Source: Rhizophagus clarus (Eukaryota > Glomeromycota > Glomeromycetes > Glomerales > Glomeraceae). Taken from it: 64,000 nt of DNA. The notes beneath the pieces are model-generated. The model saw only the letters and a program-made list of their open reading frames with translations. It was not told the origin of the DNA and did no database searches. This document shows positions 33,012 through 44,740 of the stretch, one piece after another; the stretch's first letter is position 1; every line of letters starts with the position of its first letter. Both the position numbers and the translations under genes were made by a program. The stretch spans positions 186,001 through 250,000 of the forward strand of contig BLAL01000002.1 in assembly GCA_015698045.1 (NCBI GenBank), in the 5' to 3' direction.

Positions 33012-35659
33012 TAGTGTTCCACAAACAATTTGGTCAAATCAAATCAATTCAGATTTGATTTGAAATTTGATTTGATTCGATTTGATAATTTTGATTTGCA
33101 AATCAAATCCAAACTTCAAAACAAGATTTGAGTTCAAATCCAAATTAAAAAAAAAAAGATTTGATTCGATTTCAAATCAAATTCAAATTAGCTTAAACTA
33201 ATTCAATCAAATCCGAATCAAATCTGACAAATCCAAATCAAATCCAAATCAAATTGAATTAAATATACATGACCTGGTTAAACGTAATTACAGGACCCCG
33301 AACAATACTAATATAACTCACAAATGTATAAAGGCAGAGTCATGTGACTTGCCGATCTAATCAGATAATCCGAATATCTGATCTTTTTTTTAATCATTTA
33401 TCAGTTTATTTTTGTAGTGTTGCCAGACGAAAGGCATGACCGGACTTTTGGAATTAAGGTAAGGAAGGGTGGGAAGTGTTTTTCGGTGTTTTTTTTAACT
33501 ATTTAATTAATTATTTTTTTTTTATTTTTTTGTAGTGTTGCCAGATGAAATGCACGACCGGACTTTTGGAATTAAGGTAAAAGAGGGGTTGGGAAAGGTG
33601 TTTCGTTATTTTTTTTTAATTAATTAAGTATTAACTTTTTTTTTTACTTTTTGTAGTGTTACCAGACGAAAAGCACGATCGGACTTTTGGAATTAAGGTA
33701 AGGGAGGGTGAGAAATGTTTTTCGGTGTTTTTTTTAACTAATTAATTAATTATTTTTTATTTTTATTTTTTGTAGTGTTGCCAGACGAAAGGCACGACCG
33801 GACTTTTAGAATTAAGGTAAGGGAGGAGTTGGGGGAGGTGTTTCGTTGTTTTTTTTTAATTAATTTAAGTATTAACTTTTTTTTTACTTTTTGTAGTGTT
33901 GCTGGACGAAAAGCATGACCGGACTTTTGGAATTAAGGTAAGGGAGGGTGGGGAAGTGTTTTTCAGTGTTTTTTTTAATTATTTAATTAATTATTTTTTT
34001 TTATTTTTTTGTAGTGTTGCCAGATGAAATGCACGACCGGACTTTTGGAATTAAGGTAAGGGAGGGTGGGGAAGTGTTTTTCGGTGTTTTTTTACACTAT
34101 TTAATTAATTATTTTTTTTTATTTTTTTGTAGTGTTGCCGGACGAAATGCATGACCGGACTTTTGGAATTAAGGTAAGGGAGGGGTTGGGGGAGGTGTTT
34201 CGTTGTTTTTTTTTAATTAATTTAAGTATTAACTTTTTTTTACTTTTTGTAGTGTTGCCAGACGAAAAGCACGACCGGACTTTTGGAATTAAGGTAAGGG
34301 AGGGTTGGGGGAGGTGGTTTGTTATTTTTTTTAACTAATTAATTGTTTTTTTTATTTTTTTGTAGTGTTGCCAGATGAAAAGTACGACTGGACTTTTGGA
34401 ATTAAGGTAAAGGAGGGTGGGGAAGTGTTTTTTGGTGTTTTTTTTAACTATTTAATTAATTATTTTTTTTTATTTTTTTGTAGTGTTGCCGGACGAAATG
34501 CATGACTGGATTTTTGGAATTAAGGTAAGGGAGGGGTTAGGAGAGGTGTTTCGTTATTTTTTTTTTTAATTAATTAAGTATTAACTTTTTTTTACTTTTT
34601 GTAGTGTTGCCGGACGAAAAGCACGACCAGACTTTTGGAATTAAGGTAAGGGAGGGTGGGGGAAGTGTTTTTCGGTATTTTTTTTAACTAATTAATTGTT
34701 TTTTCTTTTATTTTTTTGTAGTGTTGCCAGACGAAAAGCACGACCGGACTTTTGGAATTAAGGTAAGAAAGGGTTGGTGAGGTGTTTCGTTGTTTTTTTT
34801 TAATTAATTAAGTATTGATTTTTTTTTTATTTTTTGTAGTGTTGCCAGACGAAAAGCACGACCAGACTTTTGGAATTAAGGTAAGGGAGGGTGGGTGAAG
34901 TGTTTTTCGGTATTTTTTTTAACAAATTAATTATTTTTTTTTTTATTTTTTGTAGTATTGCCGGGCGAAAAACATGACCAGACTTTTGGAATTAGGGTAT
35001 TAAAACCCAAAAAAGAATAATAAAAATAAATAAATTTGGTATAAAATACCGAAAAAAAGTGAAAAAATAAATAAAATAAAATAAATTTTGGTAAATACCG
35101 AGTAATTTAATTTACCGAAATTAGTATTTTTTAAAAATAAATCCACGTATATTTATTATAAACTCTACACAAACATAATATCCCAAATTGACCGATCTAC
35201 GCAAACTCAATTTGTAGGTTTAAAAAGTAATTTCATATAAACTCTACGCAAATCCGTATGTGAGTTATATTGGTATTATTCGGGGTCCTGTAATTATCGT
35301 AAATATTATTGGTAGTTACTGCAACCACATGATGTCCAACCCTCCTTAAACACACTAAAAAAATACGTTTCACAACATTTTTTTATTAATATTGCGTTGC
35401 AAAACGCATTTTTTTATTTAAAATTCAACAAATCAAACCAAATCACAAATCTATTTGAATGAATTTGATTTGATTTGATTTTGAATTTGATTTGAATCGA
35501 ATCAAATTTAAATCAAATCAAATCAAATTCAAATCAAATTTCAAATCAGATTTGAATGGTTTGATTCAAATCCGAATTCAAACTTTTCAGATTTGATTTG
35601 ATCAAATCAAATTTCAAATCTAACCTGATTTGGTCTAATTTGATTTGTGCAGAACACTA
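33012..35659. mobile_element. Element B: second copy of the element A family
   Basis: CACATACC flanks it (33,004-33,011 and 35,660-35,667). The TIRs are TAGTGTTCCACAAACAAT and TAGTGTTCTGCACAAATC (reverse complement). The AATCAAATC-type arms and internal order match element A, with a shorter array. The uninterrupted site is present in the other MULE2 copy (GGTATGTG at 62,671-62,678, opposite strand), which confirms the boundaries. The duplicated 8 bp is the 5' splice donor region of a MULE2 intron (CAG|GTATGTG). Confidence 0.93.
33291..35290 (+). repeat. Cassette-array unit in element B (about 14 cassettes)
   Basis: The structure is the same as in element A: inverted CAGGACCCCGA ends, TATAAAGG at 33,327-33,334, and a first exon-like cassette at 33,418 (41 nt, TTTGTAG before, GTAAGG after). 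About 14 units run to 34,957. A terminal cassette has GTATTA instead of GTAAGG, then AATAATAAAAATAAATAAA. Relative to the host MULE2 gene it is antisense. Confidence 0.85.
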
Positions 35660-38053
35660 CACATACCTGCTCACAATTTAATTCTTCATCATTGAGTTTA
35701 ATCATATTCGCATTAACGAATAAACATTAAAACATTTCTGTTTTAATTGTATTGTTAATAGGCTCAGTGAGATATTTATCAAGAAGTTTTGTTACTACAG
35801 GAAATAAATCTTGCCCAACTACAGGAGCAGTATTTGTTGTTATGGCTTGTTTGTATTTATAAAATTGTTTACAACGTTTTTCATCATTCAATCTTGAATC
35901 AATTTGATCAGCAGTTTCGCATAAGATACTATTGGCTTTTAATTGTTATTTTATAATCCAATTGTAACCTTCAACTCTCGCAGTACTCTCAATACCAGCT
36001 GTGAAAATCTTATGAAGGTAAGCTTAGACCCATGATCTACAATTTGGGTCTAATGTACGTAAAGATAGTCTTTTGCTATTGGATAATCATTGAGTAATTT
36101 ATTCCATCTTTGTTTAAATAGTGGTTCACACAAACTGTTATGACACTGATAGAACTGTTTGATAAAATTGTCCCAATTCTCTCCTAATTTTGATTTTAAG
36201 TTTTTAGATAAATTATGCGTAATATGAAATATGCAGTGTGCTGCATATTTGGAAAAAACAATAGGAATAACAACATCAAGTGCAGGATCTGCATCAGTGA
36301 ACATCATAATTGGGGTCTGATTGGTTGCTCTTTTATTACAATTAAGTATCTAAACGTATGTATCAAGAGATTCATCACTTACTAATGCTTGACAGACAAG
36401 ACGAATTTTGCATTTATTATCAATTACTATAAAAACTCCTAAGGGCATCTGCTACTGATTGGTTCGAGCTGTATTATCGTTAACAATTATATCATAATAT
36501 CTAAGCCATAGGTCCATCTGATCTGGTGACATCCAAAAAAGACGAGTTAGACAATTATCTTTGTCTAATTCAAAATTAACAATCCAGCGTAATTCTTCAG
36601 CTTTTTTTTGCATTAATTTTGTAAGCAATGCAGATGCATCATTATTAATCCTGTCAGCTTTTTTGTGCTTTTGAATTACATTTGCTAGGTTTTGATCTTG
36701 AAAATGCAAATCTGAAAATTGAGCTTTTAATAGATTCCTTTGTACCGTAAGTGTTAAATTTCCATGCTTTGTCATCAATGAAATTTCATTAAGTGCTTCA
36801 TTAGTAAATGCCCTATATTTTGTTGCAAATTTTTGAGTTTTAGGTACAAGTACATGATTATGTTTATTGACAAATGTTGTAACACCTATTTGTGTTGCTT
36901 GATCAGGAAAGAATAAATTTATATACCATGAGCAATTTAATTTTTTGGTTTTTGTATTTTGTTGTGTTCCTTTTAATGCTGCTTCTGCTGATTTTTTGGG
37001 TTTGTATGTTCTACTAAATTCACAAACTAAGGTTCTTTTATGAATTTGACCTTTACCATTTCGTTCCATTCTATATTTAATGATTGCAAATCCATTTCTA
37101 GCACTGTATTCATCAAAATAGTTATCAACTTCATCCCACATGTTGAATTTAGTATCTTTAGGAATATCCTCAGACTCGACTGTAAATATGAAGATGTATA
37201 TGATATTAGATTATACTGTATGTGTAAAGAAGTAGTAAAGGTACATTTATAAGTAATTTAGTAAACATAGTAAGTACTTATTAAGTATCACTGTTTTCTT
37301 TATCAACATTAGTATATTTGATACTTTCTATGTCTTGTATGATATTTATATAAACAGAATTAAATTCGAATTGACATATATCCATTAGGGCTTATAATTT
37401 TTATTAAAGAAGATAAGAACGTGAAAGAGAAACAAGTCAGAGATTAAAGTATTAGTGCAAGGTTTTTCAATAATAATTTCAATTAAAGTTTCTTTGATAT
37501 CAAGAATAGGAAAGTAATATTAAAAAAAATAGTTGTTATTAAAGTTGTTATTAAAAGTTAGTTGTTTATTATATCAATACAGATTGTTTACGTTATTAAA
37601 TGATATGATTTTGTTAAAAGTGAGAAGGATAATATGGATTTGTTTATGACACATTATTTCGATTCACATTAGGAAATGCGATATATTCTGATTTCGCTTT
37701 ACATATAAATCTGTTTAATTGTTAATTATGTCATAATTTTGATTTACATTAGGAAATATGATATATCTAAAATTTTGCTTTACATAAAATCTTGCGTAAA
37801 AGGGTTTAATTATGTCATATTTTGATTTACATTAGGAAATGCGATATATCTTAAATTTCACTTTATAGAGAAAATAATTGTAAAGAATAAGGGGTTTATT
37901 TTTTTTTTATATTAGGAAAATGCGATGCATTTTAAATCTCACCTTGCATAAAAAATTTATGTCATGTGTAACCATGTATTTATAGCCAATCAGATTTTAT
38001 TTAATATATTATGCGAGATTTAATTATTTCGCTTCAGGCGAGATATACATTTA

Positions 38054-38526
38054 TTTTTTTTTTTTAGTTATGTCAGGAAATTTTTAAATATTTAATATAT
38101 AAATTTATACACTTGAAATTGTATTTTATAAAGTTACAATTTATAAACTTTAATCTATATTAAAACTATAAAATATTTTATAGAAATGATACATAAATAT
38201 GATAAACAAATATTAACTTTATTTTTTTTATTTCTTTATCTTAATACTAATGAATACTAACTTTATTTCTTTTATTTAATACTAATAATAACAATTATAT
38301 TTCTTTAATGCTTTTATCTTAATACTAATAATATTAACAATATTACTTTTATCTTTGTACATTTCTTTTTATTTGTATCCTTAATGCTAACAATATCAAT
38401 ACTACTAATATTTACTAGGAATATTGATGCTAATAGTTTTTCTCTACTTTTTATATCTAATTATATTGTTACCTTTTTTTTATGTATTTTATTTTATTTT
38501 AAAAAATATCTGTAATTTTTTTATAA
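38054..38526. other. AT-rich interval, no feature seen
   Basis: Poly-T next to the MULE2 end, then TAATACTAATAAT-type simple sequence (38,240-38,430). No gene. Confidence 0.3.
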
Positions 38527-38859
38527 TTTAATAAAGGAATAATTTATTTAACACACCCCTGCGTTATAACGCACTCCTTATCACGTGTTTAATTGTTTTT
38601 ATTTTATTTATAAAATAATCTTAAACCGTTAAGCGTGTTGCAATTTTTCATTATTTTATTTCGTCTTAAAGAGGCGTTTCTATAAAAAAAAACAATAAAA
38701 AAACGTTAGAAATGTTAAACAAAATTAATAAAAAAAAAGAAATAAACCCTATCTTTTTGTCTCCAGAAGTCTCCAGGGGGTGCTTCTATAAAAAAAAAAG
38801 ACAATGAAGGAACGTTAGGGAATGTTCTTAAACGAGATTAATGAAAAAAAAGAAACAAC

Positions 38860-39785
38860 CCTTACCTTTTCATTTCCAGATGTCTCTGAGGACGTTCCAG
38901 GTATGGCATTTTTTTCTTATCTTTTTTCAATTTCGTTTTCATATTTTATTTTTATTAACTATTTTTTCTTCTTTTTATGGTTTATCTTTCGTTAATTTAT
39001 TCCTCTTTTCTTTTCATTTTCATTCACTTTCTTCTTTTTCTTTATCGCTCCTTTTTCCTTTCATTCTCATGATCGTTTCATCCTTATCACCATTTTGTCT
39101 TCATCGTTGTTTCATCCTTATCAATCATCATTTCGTCTTCATCATCAATTATCATTTCGTCCTTATCATCAATTATCGTTTTGTCTGTCCTTATCATTGA
39201 TTATTGTTTCATACATCTGTTCTCATCGTTTCGTCTTTATCATTAATTATCATTTCATCCTCATCATCGATTTCATTTCATCATCATCATTTCGCCTCCT
39301 TTTTTTTAGGTCTTAGTTTTGCGAACAAGGTATGACATTTTTCTTATCTTTTTTTTCAATTTCGTTTTCATATTTCATTTTTACTAACTATTTTTTCTTC
39401 TTTTTATGGTTTATCTTTCGTTAATTTATTCCCCTTTTCTTTCGTTTTCATTCACTTTCTTCTTTTTCATTATCGCTCCTTTTTCCTTTTATTCTCATGA
39501 TCGTTTCATCCTTATTACCATTTTGTCCTCATCGTTGTTTCATCCTCATCAATCATCGTTTCATCTTCATCATCAATTATCATTTCGTCCTTATCATCAA
39601 TCATCATTTTGTTCGTCCTTATCATCGATTATTGTTTCATACATCCATCCTCATCACCAATTATCATTTCATCTTTATCATTAATTATCATTTCATCCTT
39701 ATCATCGATTTCATTTCATCATCATCATTTCACCTCCTTTTTTTTTTAGATCTTAGTTTTGCGAACAAGGTATGGTATTTTTTTT
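38860..39785 (+). repeat. Three about 435-bp direct repeats with splice-like blocks
   Basis: A unit starting with a short exon-like block and then GTATG(A/G), followed by TTTTTCTTATCTTTTTT and TTTATGGTTTATCTTTYGTT, begins at 38,901, 39,330 and 39,770. In the second and third units the block is TTTTTTTAG|RTCTTAGTTTTGCGAACAAG|GTATG. In the first it is TTTCCAG|ATGTCTCTGAGGACGTTCCAG|GTATGG. Acceptor-exon-donor order is therefore kept across units. Confidence 0.75.
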
Positions 39786-40480
39786 TATCTTTTTTTTTAA
39801 TTTTGTTTTCATATTTCATTTTTACTAACTATTTTTTTTCTTTTTATGGTTTATCTTTTGTTAATTTATTCCCTTTTCTTTTTGTTTTCATTCACTTTCT
39901 TCTTTTTCATTATCACTCCTTTTTCCTTTCATTCTTATGATCGTTTTATCCATATCACCATTTTGTCCTCATCGTTATTTCATCCTCATCAATCATCATT
40001 TCGTCTTCATCATCAATTATCATTTCGTCCTTATCATCAATTATCATTTTGTCTGTCCTTATCATTTCGTTCTTATCATTATTTTGTTTTTATCATCGTT
40101 TTATTCTTGTCATCTTTTCATTTCTCCTCATCATCTTTTCATCTTTTCATTCTTTTCTTATTATCTCTTCATTTTTCATCATCCTTTCATTTCGTTCATC
40201 TCCCTTTTGTCATCCTTTCATTTTTTTTGTCCCCTTCTTGTCATCTTTTCTTTTTTTTGCCCCTCCCATTATCTTTTTATTTTCATTTCTATTGCCTTTT
40301 ATTTTGTCCCCATTTCCTTTTGTTTTCAATCCTGTTCCTTTTATTTTTGCATTCTTTCCCTCTTTTTTTCACTATCTTTCTTTTTTTTTACTATATCTTT
40401 TGTCTTCTATCATCTTCGTTATCACCAATTATTTGTTTCTAATATTATTTCCATTATTTCTCTCTCTTATTATCATAATT
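39060..40480. repeat. TCATC-rich pyrimidine minisatellite
   Basis: Units such as CATTTCGTCCTTATCATCAA repeat within each 435-bp unit and expand alone after 39,940. The long overlapping frames here (His/Ser/Phe/Leu-rich) reflect the repeat in all three phases and are not genes. Confidence 0.85.
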
Positions 40481-40741
40481 GTTAGGCTTCTCTTTTTTGT
40501 ATCATTATTATCATTACTAGTTATGTTAAAGATAAATAATTATAAAAAATATTTCCTTTGATAAACAGGGTTTAAAGGAATAAAGTCAGTTTAATATATA
40601 AATTTTGTTATTTTTTTTGTACAATAAATTTTAGCCAATTATTTTAATTTTTAACGATAATTCGCAACCAATAAAATTTATCACGTGATAGGGGGTGCGT
40701 TACAATGCAGGGTGCGTTAAATAAATTTACTCTTTAATAAA

Positions 40742-42268
40742 TTACTTTTTATTTTGAATTATGTCTAATGTTCAATTATTATATAAGCCAAAATATTAAA
40801 AATTGCTTCATAAATTTTGAAATGATATAAAATTTATGAAATTCTACATATCATAATATTTTGAAATATCTTAAAAAATTACAAAATATTATTACTTATG
40901 AAACTTGCAGCAGGTCTGAAAACCTACAAAATATTATGTATAATTACAGATTATTACAAATCATAATTAGGGTTCCGATTGGTTTAGTTCAGTTCAGTTT
41001 TTGCAAAAACTGATACCGAACTGAATTAATCAGTATCGGTATTAATAATTACTGAAACTGATCAGTAATTACTGAAAACCGAACTGATTTACTGAACGAG
41101 TTTAGTAAAAAAACGTTTCGCAACGTTTAGCAAAAAAAAGTTGCAAAACAATTTTTTCTTATCAAATCATCCATAAAAAAACGTTTCATAACGTTTTTTA
41201 TTAAAGTGACAAAAAAAACGTTGCGAGACGTTTTTTTTATATTAAATCATTTTATAAAAACGTTTCGCAACGTTTTTAAATAAAAAGGAAAATAATGTTA
41301 TAAAACGTTGTTTTCTATATTAAATTTCTGATGTAAAAAATGTTTCGCAACGTTTTTTACAAGTTTCGCAAAAATAACGTTGCGAAATATTATTTTTTTA
41401 TATCAAAAGTTTATGTAAAAAATGTTTCGCAACATTTTTTACAATGTTCGCAAAAATAACGTTGCAAAACGTTATTTTTCATAATAAATTGTTTATGTAA
41501 AAAACATTTCGCAACATTTTTTACAAGTTCCGCAAAAATAACATTGCAAAACGTTATTTTTTTATCAAATCGTTTATGTAAAAACGTTTCGCAACGTTTT
41601 TTACAAGTTTCGCAAAAATAACGTTGCAAAATGTTATTTTTTATCAAATCGTTTATGTAAAAAATGTTTCACAACGTTTTTTACAAGTTCCGCAAAAATA
41701 ACGTTGCGAAATGTTATTTTTTATATCAAACGTTTATGTAAAAAATGTTTCGCAACATTTTTTTTTAACTACATTATTTACGTTTTTCTTATAAAAAAAA
41801 ATGTTTTTATTATCGGTAAATCGGTTTAGTAAATCGCAAAACCAATACTGAAACTGAAAGTTTTAGTTCGATAAATCATAAAACTGAAACCGCTCCAATA
41901 CTGAAACCGGTCGGTACAGTTCGGTAATTACCGAAACTGATCAGAGCCTTAATCATAATATTGTGAAATATTACAAATCACAAAATTATGAATAAAATAT
42001 TACAAAACATTATGTTTACAAAACTTGTGATGAGTCTGAAAATCTACAAAATATTATGTAAAATTACATATTATTACAAACTGTAAAATTACAGAATATT
42101 ACGAATCATAAAATTATGAAGATTTACATATTGTAATACTTTAAAATATTTTAGAAAGTTACAAAATATTATACTTATGCAAACTTTTAGCAGGTCTGGA
42201 AACTTACAAAGTATTTTGATATGTAAATTTATGTAACTTTTCACACTATAAAATTTCCTGATGGTTAA
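40742..42268. repeat. ACAAAATATTA-rich repeat region (host of element D)
   Basis: Diverged words such as ACCTACAAAATATTATG and AAATATTACAAATCATAA recur on both sides of D. One longer block (AACTT, then GCAGGTCTG, then AAACNTACAAA) appears near 40,905, 42,022 and 42,185. It ends at ACTATAAAATTTCCTGATG, as does the 28.6-29.2-kb repeat. Terminal structure not resolved. Confidence 0.45.
40968..41951. mobile_element. Element D: non-autonomous hAT-like element
   Basis: The 8-bp duplication ATCATAAT flanks it (40,960-40,967 and 41,952-41,959). The ends are TAGGGTTCCGATTGGTTTAG and TAAGGCTCTGATCAGTTTCG (reverse complement). Its arms iterate ACTGAAACTGAT and CAGTTCGGTA-type words. The interior is a tandem array of about 80-bp units with inverted GTTTCGCAACGTTTTT and AATAACGTTGCGAAA words (41,100-41,770). 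The small frame at 41,411-41,647 comes from the array. Confidence 0.87.
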
Positions 42269-42606
42269 CTTTGCATAATTTTAAAACTGAATTGTTTTTA
42301 TCTTATATAGATATGAAATTTGAGGCAGTACTTATAAATGTTTCAACTAATTAATACAATTTGGTATCATTACTATTATATATATTTGAAAAAAAAGTGG
42401 TATCCCTTTTAAAGTCTACTTACACCTTGATGATTTTATCTAATTTATGAAGAAAATCATGAAGAATCTTATGCAGTTATTAAAGATATCTTTTGACATA
42501 AAAATATAATATGTCTTGATTGTTGTAGATTGGTCTAAAAATACTAGAGCTGAACATTCAGTATTAAAATATTCATTTTACTTCTTTTAAGTGATGGAAA
42601 TAAATG
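42269..42606. other. AT-rich interval with a possible relic coding patch
   Basis: Short open pieces (around 42,535-42,600, DWSKNTRAEHSVLKYS-like) hint at an old gene, but I cannot assign a family. Confidence 0.2.
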
Positions 42607-43015
42607 TAGAGCTCTGAAGTTCTGTTTTCAGTTTTATTTCCAGTTCTGAACTTGGTTTCTTACTGAATACTTTTCAGAATAAGATTTTATTGAAAAACAT
42701 TTTTAGAATCATCTTTTAACTGAAAAACATTTTTTTAGTTAAAAAACTTCATCTAAAAATATTTTCAGTTTAAAGTGTTTTTAAAAAAACGGTTTTAGTT
42801 CTATTTTTTGATTTAAAAATAGAACTGGAACTAATTTTTCAAACTGAAAATGCTTTTTCAGTAGTGTTTTTTAACTGAAAAGGTTTTCAGTTAAAAGTAT
42901 GATCTAAAAATGTTTTTCAGTAAAAATTTTAGGTCAAAAACACTTTTAGCAAAATTTTATATTAGAGAGCTAAATCAGAACTGAAAACAAAACTAAACTG
43001 AAAATTTGGAAATCT
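42607..43015. repeat. Element F arm: ACTGAAAA/TTTTCAGT-word region
   Basis: It begins TAGAGCTCTGAAGTTCTG and consists of TTTTCAGTT/AACTGAAAA words in both orientations up to CAGAACTGAAAACAAAACT. This is the same arm style as in A-E. No matching 8-bp duplication was found, so boundaries are uncertain. It abuts a degenerate cassette-array unit. Confidence 0.45.
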
Positions 43016-43689
43016 AATTAGCACTCTGAATAATACTAATATAACTCATAAATAATCTGCATGCATTTACTATTAACTCTACGCAACTTTTTTTCATAGT
43101 AATACTACGCAAACTTATATCTTAATTAAAAAAAATTTTGTAAAATTTATAAAAAATTTGTCAATGCTATAATAAATTATTCAGTATAAAGGCAGGGTTA
43201 TGTGACTTCCAATCTAATCAGATAATCCAAATATCTGATTAAGGTTGCTGAGCGAAACTAAGGAGTTTAGATAATTGTTGAAATTGATAGTTAAAACATT
43301 TCATTAAAAAGTTTAAAAATTGCTAAACTGTGAAACTATCAAAACTGCAAAAAGTTTAGCTATATTTTTACATAATAATTATTATAGTTTGCTATTTATA
43401 GTAAATTATAACCTTAATTATATAAGCCATATTATAAAAAATTTTTTTAAACCGAATTTTTTATTTTTTTTATTTCATATTTTTTCAGTTTATTTAAACC
43501 AAATTTTTTTTTATTTATTTGATTGATTAATTAGCTAGATCGATAATTGATCATTTTAATCTTTTTTTTTCAATTTTTTAAAATGATTTTTTTTATTAAT
43601 TATTTATTTTTTTTACTTATTTATTAAAAAAAAATAATTTATTTTTTTTATTAAAAAATTTTTTATGAAGACAGATACTTAAACCTACT

Positions 43690-44345
43690 TAGATACTAGT
43701 TATTTTAGAGATATTGGTAAGTTTTAAAGTGTTTATTGAAATTAACTTAAAGAAACATTTTAACGTTTCTTTTTTCTTTATTTTTATTTGTAGAGAACAG
43801 ACTCTAGATTTTGGGTATATTACAATATGGGGAAGGTAATTAAAATTTACTTAAAGAAATGTTCTAATATTTCTTTTCTTTTTTATTTTTGTAGGGAACA
43901 GTTTTAAAACTTTGTTGGATTATGTAAGTATATATCAATAGGAGTAACTTAGTGAAAATTACTTAAAGAAACGTTTTAACATTTTTTTCTTTATTTTTGT
44001 AAGGAACGTCTTAAAACTTCATCAGGTTATATAAGTATATTTAAATAGAGGGTATTTTAGTGAAAATTACTTAACAAAATATTCTAATATTTTTTTTTAC
44101 TTTATTTTTATAGAGAATGAGATTTTGAACTTTGGGCTGCTTTAAGTTTGTTATATTGGGATTTTTAGTTAGACATTACTCAAAGGAAACATTCTAACAT
44201 TTCTTTTTTATTTTGTTTTTGTAGAGAACGGTTAGGTATATTATAATACTGTTGTAATAGAAGATTTCAGTTAAAAATTTATACTTTAAGAAACATTTTA
44301 AATGTTTTCTTTTCTTTATTTTTGCATGGAATGAGAATACATTTA
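43690..44345 (+). repeat. 105-bp tandem repeat with acceptor-like ends (GARAACR cassettes)
   Basis: Five to six units carry AAAGAAACATTYTAACATTT, a pyrimidine run, TTTTTGTAG and then (A/G)GAAC(A/G)G (about 43,795, 43,895, 43,999, 44,117, 44,225, 44,325). Exon-like segments of about 30-43 nt end at GGAAG|GTAATT (43,837) or GGATTAT|GTAAGT (43,925). The TTCTAAC/TTCTAAT motif sits where a branch point would be. It lies in the interruption of the F unit. Confidence 0.6.
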
Positions 44346-44740
44346 TGTATATATGCTATAAAGAAATATATTTGTTAAATTATTAATTTATTGATTTTAT
44401 TATAATGAATGTAAATGAAAGATATAAAAGTATAAAAAATATTATGTATTACAATTAATTAGTTATAAAATAAAATAAACAAAATTCATTGTCTTTTATA
44501 TAAAAATTGTAACTTAAATTTTAACTTACATGTTTTATTTTTTTTAAGATTAAGTTTGTATAACATTACTATGTGTGTAGAGCAAAATTGACGCATTGTT
44601 ATTGGCTAAGATATTTTACTGCAGTTTTGCCATTTTACATAATTTTGACATTTTGATATTATCAAAATATTCCATCACCAGTTTAAACATCACTAAGTAA
44701 AGTTTTAATATTTTGTAAAATTCAACTTATATCTAATCTT
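44345..44740. other. AT-rich interval, no feature seen
   Basis: It follows the 105-bp array and ends where the F unit resumes. It may be the end of an inserted element, but I found no terminal repeats. Confidence 0.25.

Larger units (their letters stand above)
32027..37385 (-). pseudogene. MULE2 transposase (FAR1-like, SWIM, zinc knuckle), minus copy
   Basis: Exon 1 starts at ATG 37,385 (MDICQFEFN). After an intron ending ATATTTACAG, exon 2 gives a 229-codon open stretch (37,141-36,452: MWDEVDNYFDEYSARNGFAI, KSAEAALKGTQQNTKTKKLN, NLTLTVQRNLLKAQFSDLHF, ending IVNDNTARTNQ). This covers the FAR1 DNA-binding region and the first catalytic Asp. A stop follows where the plus copy has Tyr. The frame at 36,307-36,050 begins MMFTDADPALDVVIP (second Asp). 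After element B come the SWIM-like CxC...CCH segment near 32,760-32,810, the 32,494-32,150 frame (ITIILQDYIRRKSN) and a C-terminal CCxxC...H knuckle with a HKNAGNK end. It is the best preserved MULE frame here but inactive. Confidence 0.8.
31702..38053 (-). mobile_element. MULE2, minus-strand copy (interrupted by element B)
   Basis: This is a FAR1-type Mutator-like element. The ends are imperfect inverted repeats: TAAATTTATATCCAGCACC at the left, and TAAATGTATATCTCGCCTG on the reverse complement of the right. Poly-T on both sides hides the target duplication. A second copy runs in the opposite direction from 54,236, with over 6 kb of collinear homology. The transposase gene runs 37,385 to 32,027 on the minus strand. 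Element B occupies 33,012-35,659 in an intron. Confidence 0.8.
38536..40732. mobile_element. Non-autonomous MULE-like element filled with pyrimidine repeats
   Basis: A 9-bp duplication TTTAATAAA lies at 38,527-38,535 and 40,733-40,741. The TIRs start GGAATAATTTATTTAACAC (left) and GAGTAAATTTATTTAACGC (right, reverse complement), then share CCTGC-TTRTAACGCAC and CTATCACGTG-type words. The length of the duplication and the CACGTG-proximal motif, also seen in MULE1 (CCTATCAC), suggest MULE-type mobilisation. The interior has no transposase, only cassette-like repeats and a TCATC-rich minisatellite. Confidence 0.85.

Noticed and set aside
41411-41647. 78-codon Cys-containing repeat ORF
   Set aside because: It follows the 80-bp array of element D; the repeated 'CETC/CKK' pattern is a translation of the tandem unit.
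42607-43025. Element F as a complete hAT-like element with an 8-bp duplication
   Set aside because: The left end and arm word fit, but the bases next to the two ends do not match, and the right side merges with the degenerate cassette unit.
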